Of a stretch of 32,771 nucleotides of DNA, positions 7,507-15,717 are shown piece by piece (positions within the stretch are counted from its first letter, which is position 1; every line of letters begins with the position of its first letter). Both the position numbers and the translations under genes were made by a program. The stretch lies in contig DJXI01000074.1 in assembly GCA_002449695.1 (NCBI GenBank), positions 840 to 33,610 on the forward strand, written 5' to 3'. The notes below the pieces were generated by a model. It searched no databases and was not told where the DNA came from. It was given only the letters and a program-made list of their open reading frames with translations. The stretch is from Verrucomicrobia bacterium UBA7008 (GTDB lineage: Bacteria; Verrucomicrobiota; Kiritimatiellia; RFP12; UBA1067).

Positions 7507-7572
7507 ACGCGCCTGTTAGCCGGGACTAACGGAATTTGTCTCGGCGAAGAAAGTGAGAAAAGGGCAAGAGTC

Positions 7573-7794
7573 ATGATGCCGTTGAGACTGATGAAGGTGG
7601 GAGACAGGGTGCGCGTGATGGCCGTCACGGGCACGGACGCGGTGCGCAAGCATCTGGGATCGCTGGGCCTGATCGCGGGCGCGGTCGTCGCGGTGGTGCA
7701 GGTCACCGACGGGAGCATGATCGTCGGCGTGCACGACAGCCGCATCGCCATCAACCCCGACGTGGCCGCGCGCGTGATGGTGCAGCCGGCGTGA
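7573..7794 (+). CDS. feoA: FeoA-family protein (first copy)
   Basis: A small cytoplasmic SH3-like protein (73 residues) of the ferrous iron uptake system, thought to interact with FeoB. Visible features are MPLRLMKVGDRVRVMAV at the start, the HLGSLGLIAGAVVAVVQ segment and the closing DSRIAINPDVAARVMV strands. AAAAGGG lies 8 bases upstream; ATG 7576 is an alternative start. It is the first gene of the feo operon and is more divergent from the usual FeoA than the second copy. Confidence 0.9.
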   Translation: MMPLRLMKVGDRVRVMAVTGTDAVRKHLGSLGLIAGAVVAVVQVTDGSMIVGVHDSRIAINPDVAARVMVQPA

Positions 7795-7822
7795 CGATTT
7801 CACGAAAGGACAACGAACAGAC

Positions 7823-8053
7823 ATGAAGACACTGGATCAACTGAAGGTCGGCGAAAGCGCAACCGTCGCCCGGCTGCACGGGGAGGGCGCGGTCAAGCGC
7901 CGCATCATGGACATGGGACTCACCAAGGGCACCGCGGTGACCGTCTGCAAGGTGGCGCCGCTCGGCGATCCGATCGAGCTGACGATCCGCGGATACGAGC
8001 TGTCGATCCGCAGGGACGAGGCGGCGAAGGTGGAAGTGGACAGTCGCGCATGA
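7823..8053 (+). CDS. feoA: FeoA-family protein (second copy)
   Basis: A second FeoA (76 residues) directly before feoB. It carries the canonical pattern LKVGESATVARL, KRRIMDMGLTKGTAVTV, APLGDPIELTIRGYELSIRRDEA. Genomes with two adjacent FeoA copies often have different paralogues rather than duplicates, and these two differ clearly in sequence. GAAAGGA lies upstream, and feoB follows after 22 bases. Confidence 0.94.
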   Translation: MKTLDQLKVGESATVARLHGEGAVKRRIMDMGLTKGTAVTVCKVAPLGDPIELTIRGYELSIRRDEAAKVEVDSRA

Positions 8054-8075
8054 TCAGGAGCTGAAAGGGAACACC

Positions 8076-10697
8076 ATGGCAGACAAGATCAAGATCGCCC
8101 TCGCGGGCAACCCGAACTCGGGCAAGACGACGCTCTTCAACGCGCTGACCGGGTCGAACCAGTACGTCGGCAACTGGCCGGGCGTGACGGTGGAGAAGAA
8201 GGACGGTGTGCTGAAGGGCGCGCCGGACGTCGTCATCCAGGACCTCCCCGGCATCTATTCGCTCTCGCCCTACTCGCTGGAGGAGAAGGTGTCGCGCAAA
8301 TTCCTCGTCGAGGAGAATCCCGACGCGATCCTCAACATCGTCGACGGCACGAACATCGAGCGCAACCTCTACCTCTCCACGCAGCTCGCGGAGCTGGGGC
8401 TGCCGATGGTGATGGCCGTCAACATGATGGACGTCGTGAAGAAGAACGGCGACCGGATCGACTTCGCGAAGATCGCCAGGGCGCTCCGCTGCGAAGTCGT
8501 CGGCATCAGCGCGCTCAAGGGCGAAGGCGGCGTCGAGGCGGCGAAGAAGGCCGTCGAGCTCGCCGGGGCCGCGGCGCAGGCGAAGAAGCCGGGCGAGGTT
8601 CCGCACGTCTTCACCGGCTCCGTCGAGCACGCGATCGCGCACATCGAGGAGTCGATCCAGGGCCTCGTGAAGAAGTCCGCGATCCGCTGGTACGCGATCA
8701 AGATCTTCGAACGCGACCGCGAGATCATCCAGAATCTCAACCTGGGCGTGGGCGTGCTGAAGCACATCGAGGACCACATCCGCGACTGCGAGAAGGAGCT
8801 GGACGACGACGCGGAGTCGATCATCACCAACCAGCGCTACGAGTTCATCCAGAACCTCATGTCCAAGGCGCTCACGAAGAGCGAGATCCGCAAGAACAAG
8901 GCGACGCTCTCGGACAAGATCGACCGGATCGTCACGAACCGGATCCTCGCGCTGCCGATCTTCATCCTGTCGCTCTGCGTGATGTGGTGGCTCGCGGTCG
9001 CCGACGGCGGACCCGGCACGGTTCTCACCGACTGGGCGAACGACGGCTTCCTCGGCGACGGCTGGCACCTGCCGTTCACGACGCACGCGTGCACCGCCGA
9101 AGGCAAGTACAAAGGCATGGAATTCGAGGACGCGCAGGGCGAGTTCGCCAAGCAGGATGCTTCGAAGACGGCCTGGGAGGAAGCCTATCTCGAAAAGATC
9201 AATGAAGGCAAGGGCGACGACGACAAGGTCGAGGAGATGCCCGAGGAGATCGACGAGGCGGTTGCCGCTTCAGTCGTCGCCAAGGATGTGTTCGTCGAGG
9301 ACGAGGAGACGGGCGAGCCCGTCGCCAAGGAGTGCGACTGCGAGACGTGCGCGGCGAAGGCCGAGGCGGGCGAAGCGTGCGAGGGCTGCGGCTGCGGATG
9401 CGGCGAGCCCGACCTCTGGAACGTCGACTACGCGGCGTACAAGGCGGCGTGCGAATGGGAGGAGCCCGATCCGTCGCAGTTCGGCGTGTGGGTGCCCGGC
9501 ATCGGCGCGCTGATCGGCGGCGCGCTCGAGAAGCTCGGCGTGAGCGAGACGGTCGCGAGCCTCGTCAACGACGGCGCGTGGGGCGGCGTCGCGACGGTGC
9601 TCGGCTTCGTGCCTGTCATCTTCGTCGTGTTCCTCTTCCTCGCGTTCCTCGAGGACTGCGGCTACATGGCGCGCGTCGCGTTCATCATGGACCGGCTTTT
9701 CCGCAAGTTCGGCCTCTCCGGCAAGTCGTTCATCCCGATGATCGTCGGCAAGGGCTGCGGCGTGCCGGCGGTCATGGCGGCGCGCACGATCGAGAACGAG
9801 CGCGACCACCGCATGACGGTCATCCTCGCGACGTTCATCCCGTGCGGCGCGAAGACGGTCATCATCGCGATGTTCGCGGCGCTGTTCTTCCGGGACATGT
9901 GGTATGTCGCGCCGCTCATGGACGTCATCGGCATCGCGATCATCGTCCTCGGCGGCATCGCGCTCAAGAAGTCCCGGGCGTTCGCGGGCGAGGCCGCGCC
10001 GTTCGTGATGGAGCTGCCCGCGTACCACCTGCCGACGGTCAGCGGCATCTGGCGCCACACGTGGATCCGCCTCAAGGGCTACATGCTCAAGGCCGGCCTC
10101 ATCATCTTCCCCGCGTGCGTCTTCCTCTGGTTCATCATGAACTTCGACTTCCGCTTCAACCTCGTCGGCGAGGAGGGCATCGACCAGTCCATGCTCGCGA
10201 CGATGGGCGGTTGGATTGCGTGGCTCCTGGCGCCGCTCGGCTTCGGCACGTGGCAGGGCGCGGCGGCCTCGGTCTCGGCCGAGATCGCGAAGGAGCAGGC
10301 CACGGCGACGCTCGGTCTCGTCGCCGCGAACATGGACGGCGCGTCCACGGCGGCGCACGTGACGAACCTCTTCGCGTCGTTCGTCCCGGCGTGCGTGCCG
10401 GCGGCCTCGAAGGGCGCGGTCGCGAAGCTCATCGCGATGTCGTTCATGGTCTTCAACCTGTTCATCCCGCCGTGCATGGTGGCGATCGCCGTCACGTTCC
10501 GCGAGATGGGCTCGAAGGCGTGGGGCTGGCTCGCCGTCGGCTTCCAGCTGTTCGTCGGCTACGTCCTCGCCCTGTCGATCTACCAGCTCGGTCTGCTCGC
10601 GATGGGCTGTGGCTTCGGCTTCTGGACCGTGATCGCGATCCTCCTGGACCTCTTCTGCCTGTGGGCGGTCTTCCGCCCCGCGCCGAAGGCCCGGTAA
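8076..10697 (+). CDS. feoB: Ferrous iron transporter FeoB with Cys-rich insertion
   Basis: Inner-membrane Fe2+ transporter of 873 residues. The N-terminal G domain shows G1 GNPNSGKTT (residues 11-19), G2 region VGNWPGVTVEKK, G3 DLPG (56-59) and G4 NMMD (116-119), followed by the helical GDI-like region. The membrane part begins near residue 288; core blocks include EDCGYMARVAFIMDR, SFIPMIVGKGCGVP and RTIENERDHRMT. Between the first two membrane segments (about residues 331-470) is a long acidic loop rich in cysteine: Cys339, 420, 422, 425, 435, 438, 440, 442 and 459. Gut-type FeoB proteins can carry an insertion here, but the cysteine cluster stands out and suggests extracytoplasmic metal binding. 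AAAGGGA lies five bases before the ATG. Confidence 0.96.
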   Translation: MADKIKIALAGNPNSGKTTLFNALTGSNQYVGNWPGVTVEKKDGVLKGAPDVVIQDLPGIYSLSPYSLEEKVSRKFLVEENPDAILNIVDGTNIERNLYLSTQLAELGLPMVMAVNMMDVVKKNGDRIDFAKIARALRCEVVGISALKGEGGVEAAKKAVELAGAAAQAKKPGEVPHVFTGSVEHAIAHIEESIQGLVKKSAIRWYAIKIFERDREIIQNLNLGVGVLKHIEDHIRDCEKELDDDAESIITNQRYEFIQNLMSKALTKSEIRKNKATLSDKIDRIVTNRILALPIFILSLCVMWWLAVADGGPGTVLTDWANDGFLGDGWHLPFTTHACTAEGKYKGMEFEDAQGEFAKQDASKTAWEEAYLEKINEGKGDDDKVEEMPEEIDEAVAASVVAKDVFVEDEETGEPVAKECDCETCAAKAEAGEACEGCGCGCGEPDLWNVDYAAYKAACEWEEPDPSQFGVWVPGIGALIGGALEKLGVSETVASLVNDGAWGGVATVLGFVPVIFVVFLFLAFLEDCGYMARVAFIMDRLFRKFGLSGKSFIPMIVGKGCGVPAVMAARTIENERDHRMTVILATFIPCGAKTVIIAMFAALFFRDMWYVAPLMDVIGIAIIVLGGIALKKSRAFAGEAAPFVMELPAYHLPTVSGIWRHTWIRLKGYMLKAGLIIFPACVFLWFIMNFDFRFNLVGEEGIDQSMLATMGGWIAWLLAPLGFGTWQGAAASVSAEIAKEQATATLGLVAANMDGASTAAHVTNLFASFVPACVPAASKGAVAKLIAMSFMVFNLFIPPCMVAIAVTFREMGSKAWGWLAVGFQLFVGYVLALSIYQLGLLAMGCGFGFWTVIAILLDLFCLWAVFRPAPKAR

Positions 10698-10709
10698 AGG
10701 AAGCGGCCC

Positions 10710-10856
10710 ATGAACATCGCATCCATTGTCATTCTCGCCGTGATCGGCATCCTCTTCGCGCTCGCCGTGAAGAGGGTGCTGAAGAAGGGCGCGCCGTGCG
10801 AATGCGGCGGAAGCCGCAAGATGTGCGGCGGGAAATCGTGCGGCTGCTGCCACTGA
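10710..10856 (+). CDS. FeoB-associated Cys-rich membrane protein
   Basis: A 48-residue protein: one N-terminal membrane helix (residues 2-20), a basic stretch KRVLKKG, then six cysteines (30, 32, 39, 44, 46, 47) and a final His. This matches the small FeoB-associated Cys-rich proteins found directly after feoB in anaerobes. TAAAGGAA lies upstream and the ATG is 12 bases after the feoB stop. The tail is likely cytoplasmic or periplasmic metal-binding; its exact role is not known. Confidence 0.88.
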   Translation: MNIASIVILAVIGILFALAVKRVLKKGAPCECGGSRKMCGGKSCGCCH

Positions 10857-10911
10857 ATAAGCCCAATCAACTGCAATCAACCTTCCCAAACCAGAAAAGA
10901 AAAACAGAAAA

Positions 10912-11799
10912 ATGAACATCAAGACAATCCTGTGCGCGGCCGCGGTCTGCGGCGGCATCACCGCGGCGACGGCGGCCGACGAGGTCGTGGCCGAGGCGGA
11001 AAAGGGCGAAACCGAAGAGACGCCGATCGTGTCGGCGGAGTTCGGCCTCGCGTTCGATTCACGCTACATGACGTACGGCGTCATCGACGGCAAGGACCCG
11101 ATCCTCACGCCGAGCGCGTCGATCACGTTCTTCGACTGGGTCTACTTCGGCGTCGAGGCGATCTTCGACACCTCCAAGGCGCAGGGCCGCAAGGGCGGCT
11201 ACGGCAACCGCGCGTTCAAGTACACGACGCTCGATTCCATCGTCGGTCTGGCGCACGACTTCGACCTGAACGAGGATCTGGGCGCGCTGTCGGTCGACTT
11301 CAACTACATCTACGAGTACCTGCCGCGCTACCACGGCGAGGTGGGCGATACGCAGTATCTCAACCTCGAGCTGTCGCTCGGCGACCTGTGGCTGGAGCCG
11401 ACGCTCGCGATCGAGCGCGACCTGATGGCGGACGAGGGCACGTACGTGAACTTCTCGCTCGGCCACACCTTCGCGCTCGTCGGCGACGAGGAGGATCCGA
11501 CGCTCACGTTCCGTCCGTCGGTCGGCCAGGGCTTCGGCAACTCGCTGCGCACGAAGGGCTACTTCAGCGACACGACCGAGGGCTTCAGCCACAGCGGCCT
11601 GATGGACACGACCATCAAGGGCGAGTTCGAGTGGACGCTCTGCGAGAACGTGGCGCTCGGCGCGTACATCGCGTACAGCGACTACTGGTTCGATTCCAAC
11701 ATGCGTGACGCGGCGCGCGCCTACAACGCGGAATGGGGCCATGCGTACGACCGTTCGTACAACTTTGTCGGCGGCCTCAGCGTGACGGTCAGCTTCTAA
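10912..11799 (+). CDS. Predicted outer-membrane beta-barrel protein
   Basis: A 295-residue protein with a clear Sec signal peptide (MNIKTILCAAAVCGGITAATA, cut near residue 22), an acidic linker, then alternating amphipathic strands (FGLAFDSRYMTYGV, SASITFFDWVYFGVEAIF, VALGAYIAYSDYWF). The last strand ends in Phe (GGLSVTVSF), the usual C-terminal signal for outer-membrane insertion. I do not recognise a named family; it resembles porin-like proteins of unknown function. It lies 55 bases after the FeoB-associated gene and before the terminator, so it may belong to the feo operon and let ferrous iron through the outer membrane, but that is inference. Confidence 0.72.
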   Translation: MNIKTILCAAAVCGGITAATAADEVVAEAEKGETEETPIVSAEFGLAFDSRYMTYGVIDGKDPILTPSASITFFDWVYFGVEAIFDTSKAQGRKGGYGNRAFKYTTLDSIVGLAHDFDLNEDLGALSVDFNYIYEYLPRYHGEVGDTQYLNLELSLGDLWLEPTLAIERDLMADEGTYVNFSLGHTFALVGDEEDPTLTFRPSVGQGFGNSLRTKGYFSDTTEGFSHSGLMDTTIKGEFEWTLCENVALGAYIAYSDYWFDSNMRDAARAYNAEWGHAYDRSYNFVGGLSVTVSF

Positions 11800-11829
11800 T
11801 TCCGTTCACGGCAACTGGTGGCAAACCCC

Positions 11830-11860
11830 GCGGCTCCGGTCCCCCGGAGCCGCCGTTTTT
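11830..11860 (+). terminator. Rho-independent terminator ending the feo region
   Basis: Perfect 10-bp stem (11830-11839 with 11844-11853), TCCC loop and a T5 run at 11856-11860, 31 bases after the beta-barrel gene stop. Confidence 0.92.
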
Positions 11861-11878
11861 GTGTGTGGGGGCTCTCTC

Positions 11879-11916
11879 ATTTTGGACTTCAGACTTCGGA
11901 CTTCAGACCTCAAGGT
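11879..11916 (+). repeat. Short dispersed repeat, copy 1 (gacttca-rich)
   Basis: A 38-base element built from reiterated GACTTCA-like words. It matches 12084-12121 at 35 of 38 positions. It sits in the 353-base gene-free stretch 11800-12152, which otherwise holds a terminator, the second copy and a promoter. Confidence 0.85.
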
Positions 11917-12012
11917 TGAGGCCGTCTCTGAAATCTTTTCGCGCGATTTTCGTTTATTACGGTTGAAGGGGGCGATAGGGCCTTCTTCCGCCGTGGCGCG
12001 GCGTCGGCGCGC

Positions 12013-12042
12013 TTGACAGCAAACGAAGATAAATGATAAGAT
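12013..12042 (+). promoter_or_regulatory. Predicted promoter of the 12153 gene
   Basis: TTGACA (12013-12018), 18-bp spacer, extended -10 TGATAAGAT (hexamer TAAGAT 12037-12042). It is the closest match to a classical -35 in the window and drives a leader containing the second dispersed repeat. Confidence 0.72.
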
Positions 12043-12083
12043 AAAGGAGAAAAATGAAACTTGCATGTGATTTGCGGGGTCCC

Positions 12084-12121
12084 ATTTTGGACTTCAGACT
12101 TTTGACTTCAGACTTCAAGGT
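12084..12121 (+). repeat. Short dispersed repeat, copy 2
   Basis: Second copy of the 38-base element at 11879, in the same orientation and 205 bases downstream. It lies in the predicted 5' leader, between the promoter and the RBS of the 12153 gene. Confidence 0.85.
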
Positions 12122-12152
12122 GCCGCACGGACGCAACGAAAGGGGCGTGAAG

Positions 12153-12542
12153 ATGGCGCGATGTGCGATGACGGACAGGAGCTGGAACATGGTGAAGGTC
12201 GCGGCGATCGTCCTGCCGTGGCTGTGCGCCGTGACGCTTCCGATTCTCTGCTGTGACGGGTTCGTCCAGAGCCTGGGCCGGTGCGTGTTCTTCCTGTGCG
12301 TGATGATGCCGTTTGGCAATCTCGCGCTTCTGGGACTGGTTGCCTGCGGACATGGATGGACCGCCTGGGGCAGTGCGGCGGTCTTTGCGTTCGCCGGCAT
12401 CGTCGCGCCGCCGGCGCTGGCGCTGCTGTTCGCGATCTGCTGGCGGCGCCGGCAGTTCGTCCTGGTCTGGCTCGGGTATCTCGCGCTCATTGCGTGGGAT
12501 GCGCTGGCCGCGATGTTCTTTGTGCTCACACTGGCAACGTGA
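12153..12542 (+). CDS. Hypothetical small membrane protein
   Basis: A 129-residue protein with about four hydrophobic segments (AAIVLPWLCAVTLPILCC, CVFFLCVMMPFGNLALLGLV, AVFAFAGIVAPPALALLFAI, LGYLALIAWDALAAMFFVL). No family recognised. The start at 12153 is preferred because GAAAGGGG lies seven bases upstream; an in-frame ATG at 12054 would translate the dispersed repeat into an unlikely N-terminus. It is followed 11 bases later by another hypothetical gene and probably shares its transcript. Confidence 0.6.
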   Translation: MARCAMTDRSWNMVKVAAIVLPWLCAVTLPILCCDGFVQSLGRCVFFLCVMMPFGNLALLGLVACGHGWTAWGSAAVFAFAGIVAPPALALLFAICWRRRQFVLVWLGYLALIAWDALAAMFFVLTLAT

Positions 12543-12553
12543 GGGATGAGACC

Positions 12554-13993
12554 ATGAAAAAAACGATTCAAGCCGTCCTCTTCGTCTGTGCGCTTCCCGT
12601 GTTCGCGTGGGCGGCGCTGTCGGTCTACTTCCTCCTCGCCGGACGCGATTCGCAGGGCGACTGCTTCTGTGAATATTCGCCCGATAGCGACTATTTCGAT
12701 CGCATACGCGCGCTGAAGCCGGAAGAAAACATGCTGACGCACCTGAAGTGGCTGAACGACAACATGCCGACCAATACGACGCTGCTCTCTACAGACCACC
12801 GCCTTCGGACCGCCTATCTGAACGGCACGACCAACCGCCTTGAATTCACAGATGCGGCGCGGGACTATCTCGCGGCTGAATCAAACACGCTCGCCTGCGC
12901 GGCCCGACTTCTCGGCTGCAAGGTGCTGGATGTCCCTCGGCAGGGCGACCTCCCCATTTCGCCGCTGATGCGCATCGCGAACATCAGTGCCGTGAAGGCT
13001 GTCTCCGAGGCCTCGCAGGGCGATGTCGTCCAAGGCCGTCAGACGCTGATGGATGTGTTTAAGATAGGTTTGATGGCGATGGACAATGAATCGTATTCTG
13101 TCGGACTCTATCAAGAAGTCGGCTACGGTGCGGCCGTGCTTGCGCTGGACAGGGCGGCAGATCCTTTGTTCGTGAATGGCGACGACGCATGGCGCGAAAG
13201 TCTGCGCGCGCGCTGCCGCCGTCTGATTGCCCATGACGCGGAATACGCCCGACGCGCGGCATCCCGTCCGATTGACGAAGTCTGGCGGTATGTCTGGGAG
13301 AGTTGCGCAACGAACCGTGAAGAGGTTCTGGGATTCATTTGTCGTGTGGGGCGCAGTCCGTTCGATCAACTCCTGAAGCAGACGCTTGGACTGGATGTCG
13401 GCACCCGTCGCCTGAAATGGGACGCGCTGGAGCGCAAATTCACGGCTTTGCTGCTGGCCGCCGTCCCGGGCTATACCGGCTATGCGTTTCAGCCCAACCG
13501 CCGTCTGGACGAACACCGAATGGAGTGCGCTCGTTTCTGCCGAAAGGTTGAGGAGCCGTATGACATCGACTACGTGCGCGCGCTTGATTTCGGCAGGACG
13601 ACCCTTTACGATGATGAATTCAATCCGTTCCACCGCAACTGGCTAGGCGAAAAAGTGATGGGGATGTCGTACTATGGCGCGACATACCTGATGATGTTCA
13701 GGCGCAGGTTCGACGTGTGTGCTCGTATCGCTGCGCTCGCCTGCCAGTCGCACAGAGCGAAATATGGCGCGTTCCCCGAAACACTCGATGCGCTCGTGCC
13801 TGAGTTTCTGCCGGAGATTCCTCGCGATCCATACGATGGCGCGCCGCTGCGCTACAATGCCGAGGGGCTTTATCTGTGGACGCCAGGCGAGCGACTTTCG
13901 TTTGACGGCAAGGTCGTCTGCTCGCGGAACGACGGCCGGCCGCTCTTCCCCGCGCGCATACGCCGGCACGTCTTTTTCCTCGCGCGGCCCTGA
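12554..13993 (+). CDS. Hypothetical anchored protein, PVC-type
   Basis: A 479-residue protein of unknown function. The N-terminal hydrophobic segment (residues 4-27, AVLFVCALPVFAWAALSVYFLLAG) is a signal anchor or signal peptide; the rest is soluble and probably extracytoplasmic. The C-terminal block (residues about 395-450) contains the pattern CQSHRAKYGAFPETLDALVP, then LPEIPRDPYDGAPLRY. This resembles a recurring C-terminal pattern (sparse A-x-Y-x-Y-G-x-x-P-x-x-L-x-x-L, then P-x-D-P-x-x-G) in large hypothetical proteins of planctomycetes and verrucomicrobia. It is weakly GC-poorer than its neighbours. Its TGA lies in a hairpin loop (13982-14011). Confidence 0.75.
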   Translation: MKKTIQAVLFVCALPVFAWAALSVYFLLAGRDSQGDCFCEYSPDSDYFDRIRALKPEENMLTHLKWLNDNMPTNTTLLSTDHRLRTAYLNGTTNRLEFTDAARDYLAAESNTLACAARLLGCKVLDVPRQGDLPISPLMRIANISAVKAVSEASQGDVVQGRQTLMDVFKIGLMAMDNESYSVGLYQEVGYGAAVLALDRAADPLFVNGDDAWRESLRARCRRLIAHDAEYARRAASRPIDEVWRYVWESCATNREEVLGFICRVGRSPFDQLLKQTLGLDVGTRRLKWDALERKFTALLLAAVPGYTGYAFQPNRRLDEHRMECARFCRKVEEPYDIDYVRALDFGRTTLYDDEFNPFHRNWLGEKVMGMSYYGATYLMMFRRRFDVCARIAALACQSHRAKYGAFPETLDALVPEFLPEIPRDPYDGAPLRYNAEGLYLWTPGERLSFDGKVVCSRNDGRPLFPARIRRHVFFLARP

Positions 13994-14011
13994 CGCCCCG
14001 TCCGGCCGCGC
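13982..14011 (+). terminator. Hairpin at the end of the 12554 gene, possible terminator
   Basis: Perfect 8-bp stem (GCGCGGCC 13982-13989 with GGCCGCGC 14004-14011) whose 14-base loop contains the stop codon. There is no T run after it, so intrinsic termination is doubtful. Confidence 0.35.
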
Positions 14012-14031
14012 CTCTCCCGCGTAAAATACGG

Positions 14032-14061
14032 GTGACGCGCGCGGCGCGGATGTGATATACT
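14032..14061 (+). promoter_or_regulatory. Promoter of the ACT-domain gene
   Basis: GTGACG (14032-14037), 18-bp spacer, extended -10 TGATATACT (hexamer 14056-14061). The ATG begins at 14071, nine bases after the hexamer, so the mRNA is leaderless or nearly so. Confidence 0.65.
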
Positions 14062-14070
14062 TTCCCGACC

Positions 14071-14343
14071 ATGAAAAAAGTGATCATTACCGTTGTCGGC
14101 AAGGACACCGTCGGCATCATCGCCAAGACGGCCGCCTATCTCGCCAAGGAGAACATCAACATCCTCGACATCTCGCAGACCGTCGTGCAGGACTACTTCA
14201 ACATGATGATGATCGTCGACGGCGCGAAGTGCCGGAAGACGTTCGACCGCATGAGCGCCGACCTCACGAAGCTCGGCCTGACGATGGGGCTGCGGATCCA
14301 CTGCCAGAAGAGCGAGATCTTCGAGAAGATGCACCGCATCTGA
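14071..14343 (+). CDS. ACT domain protein, UPF0237 family
   Basis: A 90-residue single ACT domain ([32 protein letters not shown], split here over residues 4-35). ACT domains bind small ligands, usually amino acids. UPF0237 proteins (GcvR-like) are commonly encoded next to a UPF0210 protein, exactly as here, so the two probably act together; the pathway is not established. There is no Shine-Dalgarno sequence in the 9 bases between promoter and ATG. Confidence 0.92.
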   Translation: MKKVIITVVGKDTVGIIAKTAAYLAKENINILDISQTVVQDYFNMMMIVDGAKCRKTFDRMSADLTKLGLTMGLRIHCQKSEIFEKMHRI

Positions 14344-14351
14344 GGCGCGCC

Positions 14352-15716
14352 ATGATCGACATCTCCGAAGTTCTCGAAACGAACAAGATGGTGAGCGAGC
14401 AGACGCTCGACGTGCGCACCATCACGATCGGCATCTCGCTCCTCGACTGCGCCGACCGCGCGCTCAAGACGACGTGCGACAACATCTACGCGAAGCTGAC
14501 GCGCCTCGCGAAGGACCTCGTCAAGGTCGGCGACGACATCGGCCGCGAATTCGGCGTGCCCGTCGTCAACAAGCGCATCTCGGTGACGCCGATCGCGCTC
14601 GTCGGCGCGGCGTGCTGCCGCCGGCCGGCCGATTTCGTCCGGATCGCCAAGACGCTCGACCGCGCGGCGAAGAAGCTCGGCGTCAACTTCGTCGGCGGCT
14701 ACTCGGCCGTCGTCTCGAAGGGGATGACGCCCGCCGACGAGCTGCTGATCCGCTCGATCCCCGAGGCGATGGCGGTCACGGAGCGGCTCTGCGCGAGCGT
14801 GAACGTCGGCTCGACCAAGACGGGCATCGACATGGACGCGGTGCGGCTGATGGGCGAGATCGTCAAGGAGACGGCCGCGCGCACGAAGGACCGCGGCTCG
14901 ATCGGCTGCGCGAAGCTGGTGATCCTCTGCAACGCGCCCGACGACAACCCGTTCATGGCCGGCGCGTTCCACGGCGTGAGCGAGGGCGACGCGGTCATCA
15001 ACGTGGGCGTGAGCGGCCCGGGCGTCGTGCACGCGGTGCTGAAGACGATCCGCGGCGCGGACTTCGAGACGCTGTGCGAGACGATCAAGAAGACGGCGTT
15101 CAAGATCACGCGCGTCGGCCAGCTCGTCGCGCAGGAGGCGTCGAAGCGCCTCGGCATTCCCTTCGGCATCATCGACCTCTCGCTCGCGCCGACGCCGGCG
15201 GTGGGCGATTCGGTGGCGGACATCCTCCGCGAGATCGGCCTCGACCATCCGGGCGCGCCCGGCACGACGGCGGCGCTCGCGCTCCTGAACGACCAGGTGA
15301 AGAAGGGCGGCGTGATGGCGTCGAGCTACGTGGGCGGCCTCTCGGGCGCGTTCATCCCCGTCAGCGAGGACCAGGGCATGATCGACGCGGTCAACGCGGG
15401 CGCGCTCACGATCGAGAAGCTCGAGGCGATGACGTGCGTCTGCTCCGTCGGGCTCGACATGATCGCGATCCCCGGCGACACGCCGGCGACGTCGATCGCG
15501 GGCCTCATCGCGGACGAGGCGGCGATCGGCATGGTCAACCAGAAGACGACGGCTGTGCGCGTCATCCCGGTCGCGGGAAAGAAGGTCGGCGACACGGTGG
15601 AGTTCGGCGGGCTCCTGGGCCACGCGCCGGTGATGGCGGTCAACCCGTTCTCCTGCGCCGCGATGATCAACCGCACGGGCCGCATCCCCGCGCCGATCCA
15701 CTCGTTCAAGAACTAG
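14352..15716 (+). CDS. UPF0210 (PFL-like) family protein
   Basis: A 454-residue protein, the usual length for UPF0210. Family blocks are [21 protein letters not shown] near the start, [54 protein letters not shown] and [18 protein letters not shown]. The family is structurally related to pyruvate formate-lyase-like folds but lacks an assigned reaction; no glycyl-radical motif is evident. It follows the ACT gene after 8 bases, and their conserved pairing suggests an amino-acid-linked regulatory role. Confidence 0.93.
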   Translation: MIDISEVLETNKMVSEQTLDVRTITIGISLLDCADRALKTTCDNIYAKLTRLAKDLVKVGDDIGREFGVPVVNKRISVTPIALVGAACCRRPADFVRIAKTLDRAAKKLGVNFVGGYSAVVSKGMTPADELLIRSIPEAMAVTERLCASVNVGSTKTGIDMDAVRLMGEIVKETAARTKDRGSIGCAKLVILCNAPDDNPFMAGAFHGVSEGDAVINVGVSGPGVVHAVLKTIRGADFETLCETIKKTAFKITRVGQLVAQEASKRLGIPFGIIDLSLAPTPAVGDSVADILREIGLDHPGAPGTTAALALLNDQVKKGGVMASSYVGGLSGAFIPVSEDQGMIDAVNAGALTIEKLEAMTCVCSVGLDMIAIPGDTPATSIAGLIADEAAIGMVNQKTTAVRVIPVAGKKVGDTVEFGGLLGHAPVMAVNPFSCAAMINRTGRIPAPIHSFKN

Positions 15717-15717
15717 C

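Noticed and set aside
7515..7530. Riboswitch in the feo leader
   Set aside because: Only a 5-bp hairpin is visible in a leader of about 60 bases; no known riboswitch core can be recognised.
12054..12152. Upstream ATG extension of the 12153 gene
   Set aside because: It would translate the dispersed repeat (residues like LDFRLLTSDFK), while a strong RBS precedes 12153. It is also only 11 bases from the -10 box.
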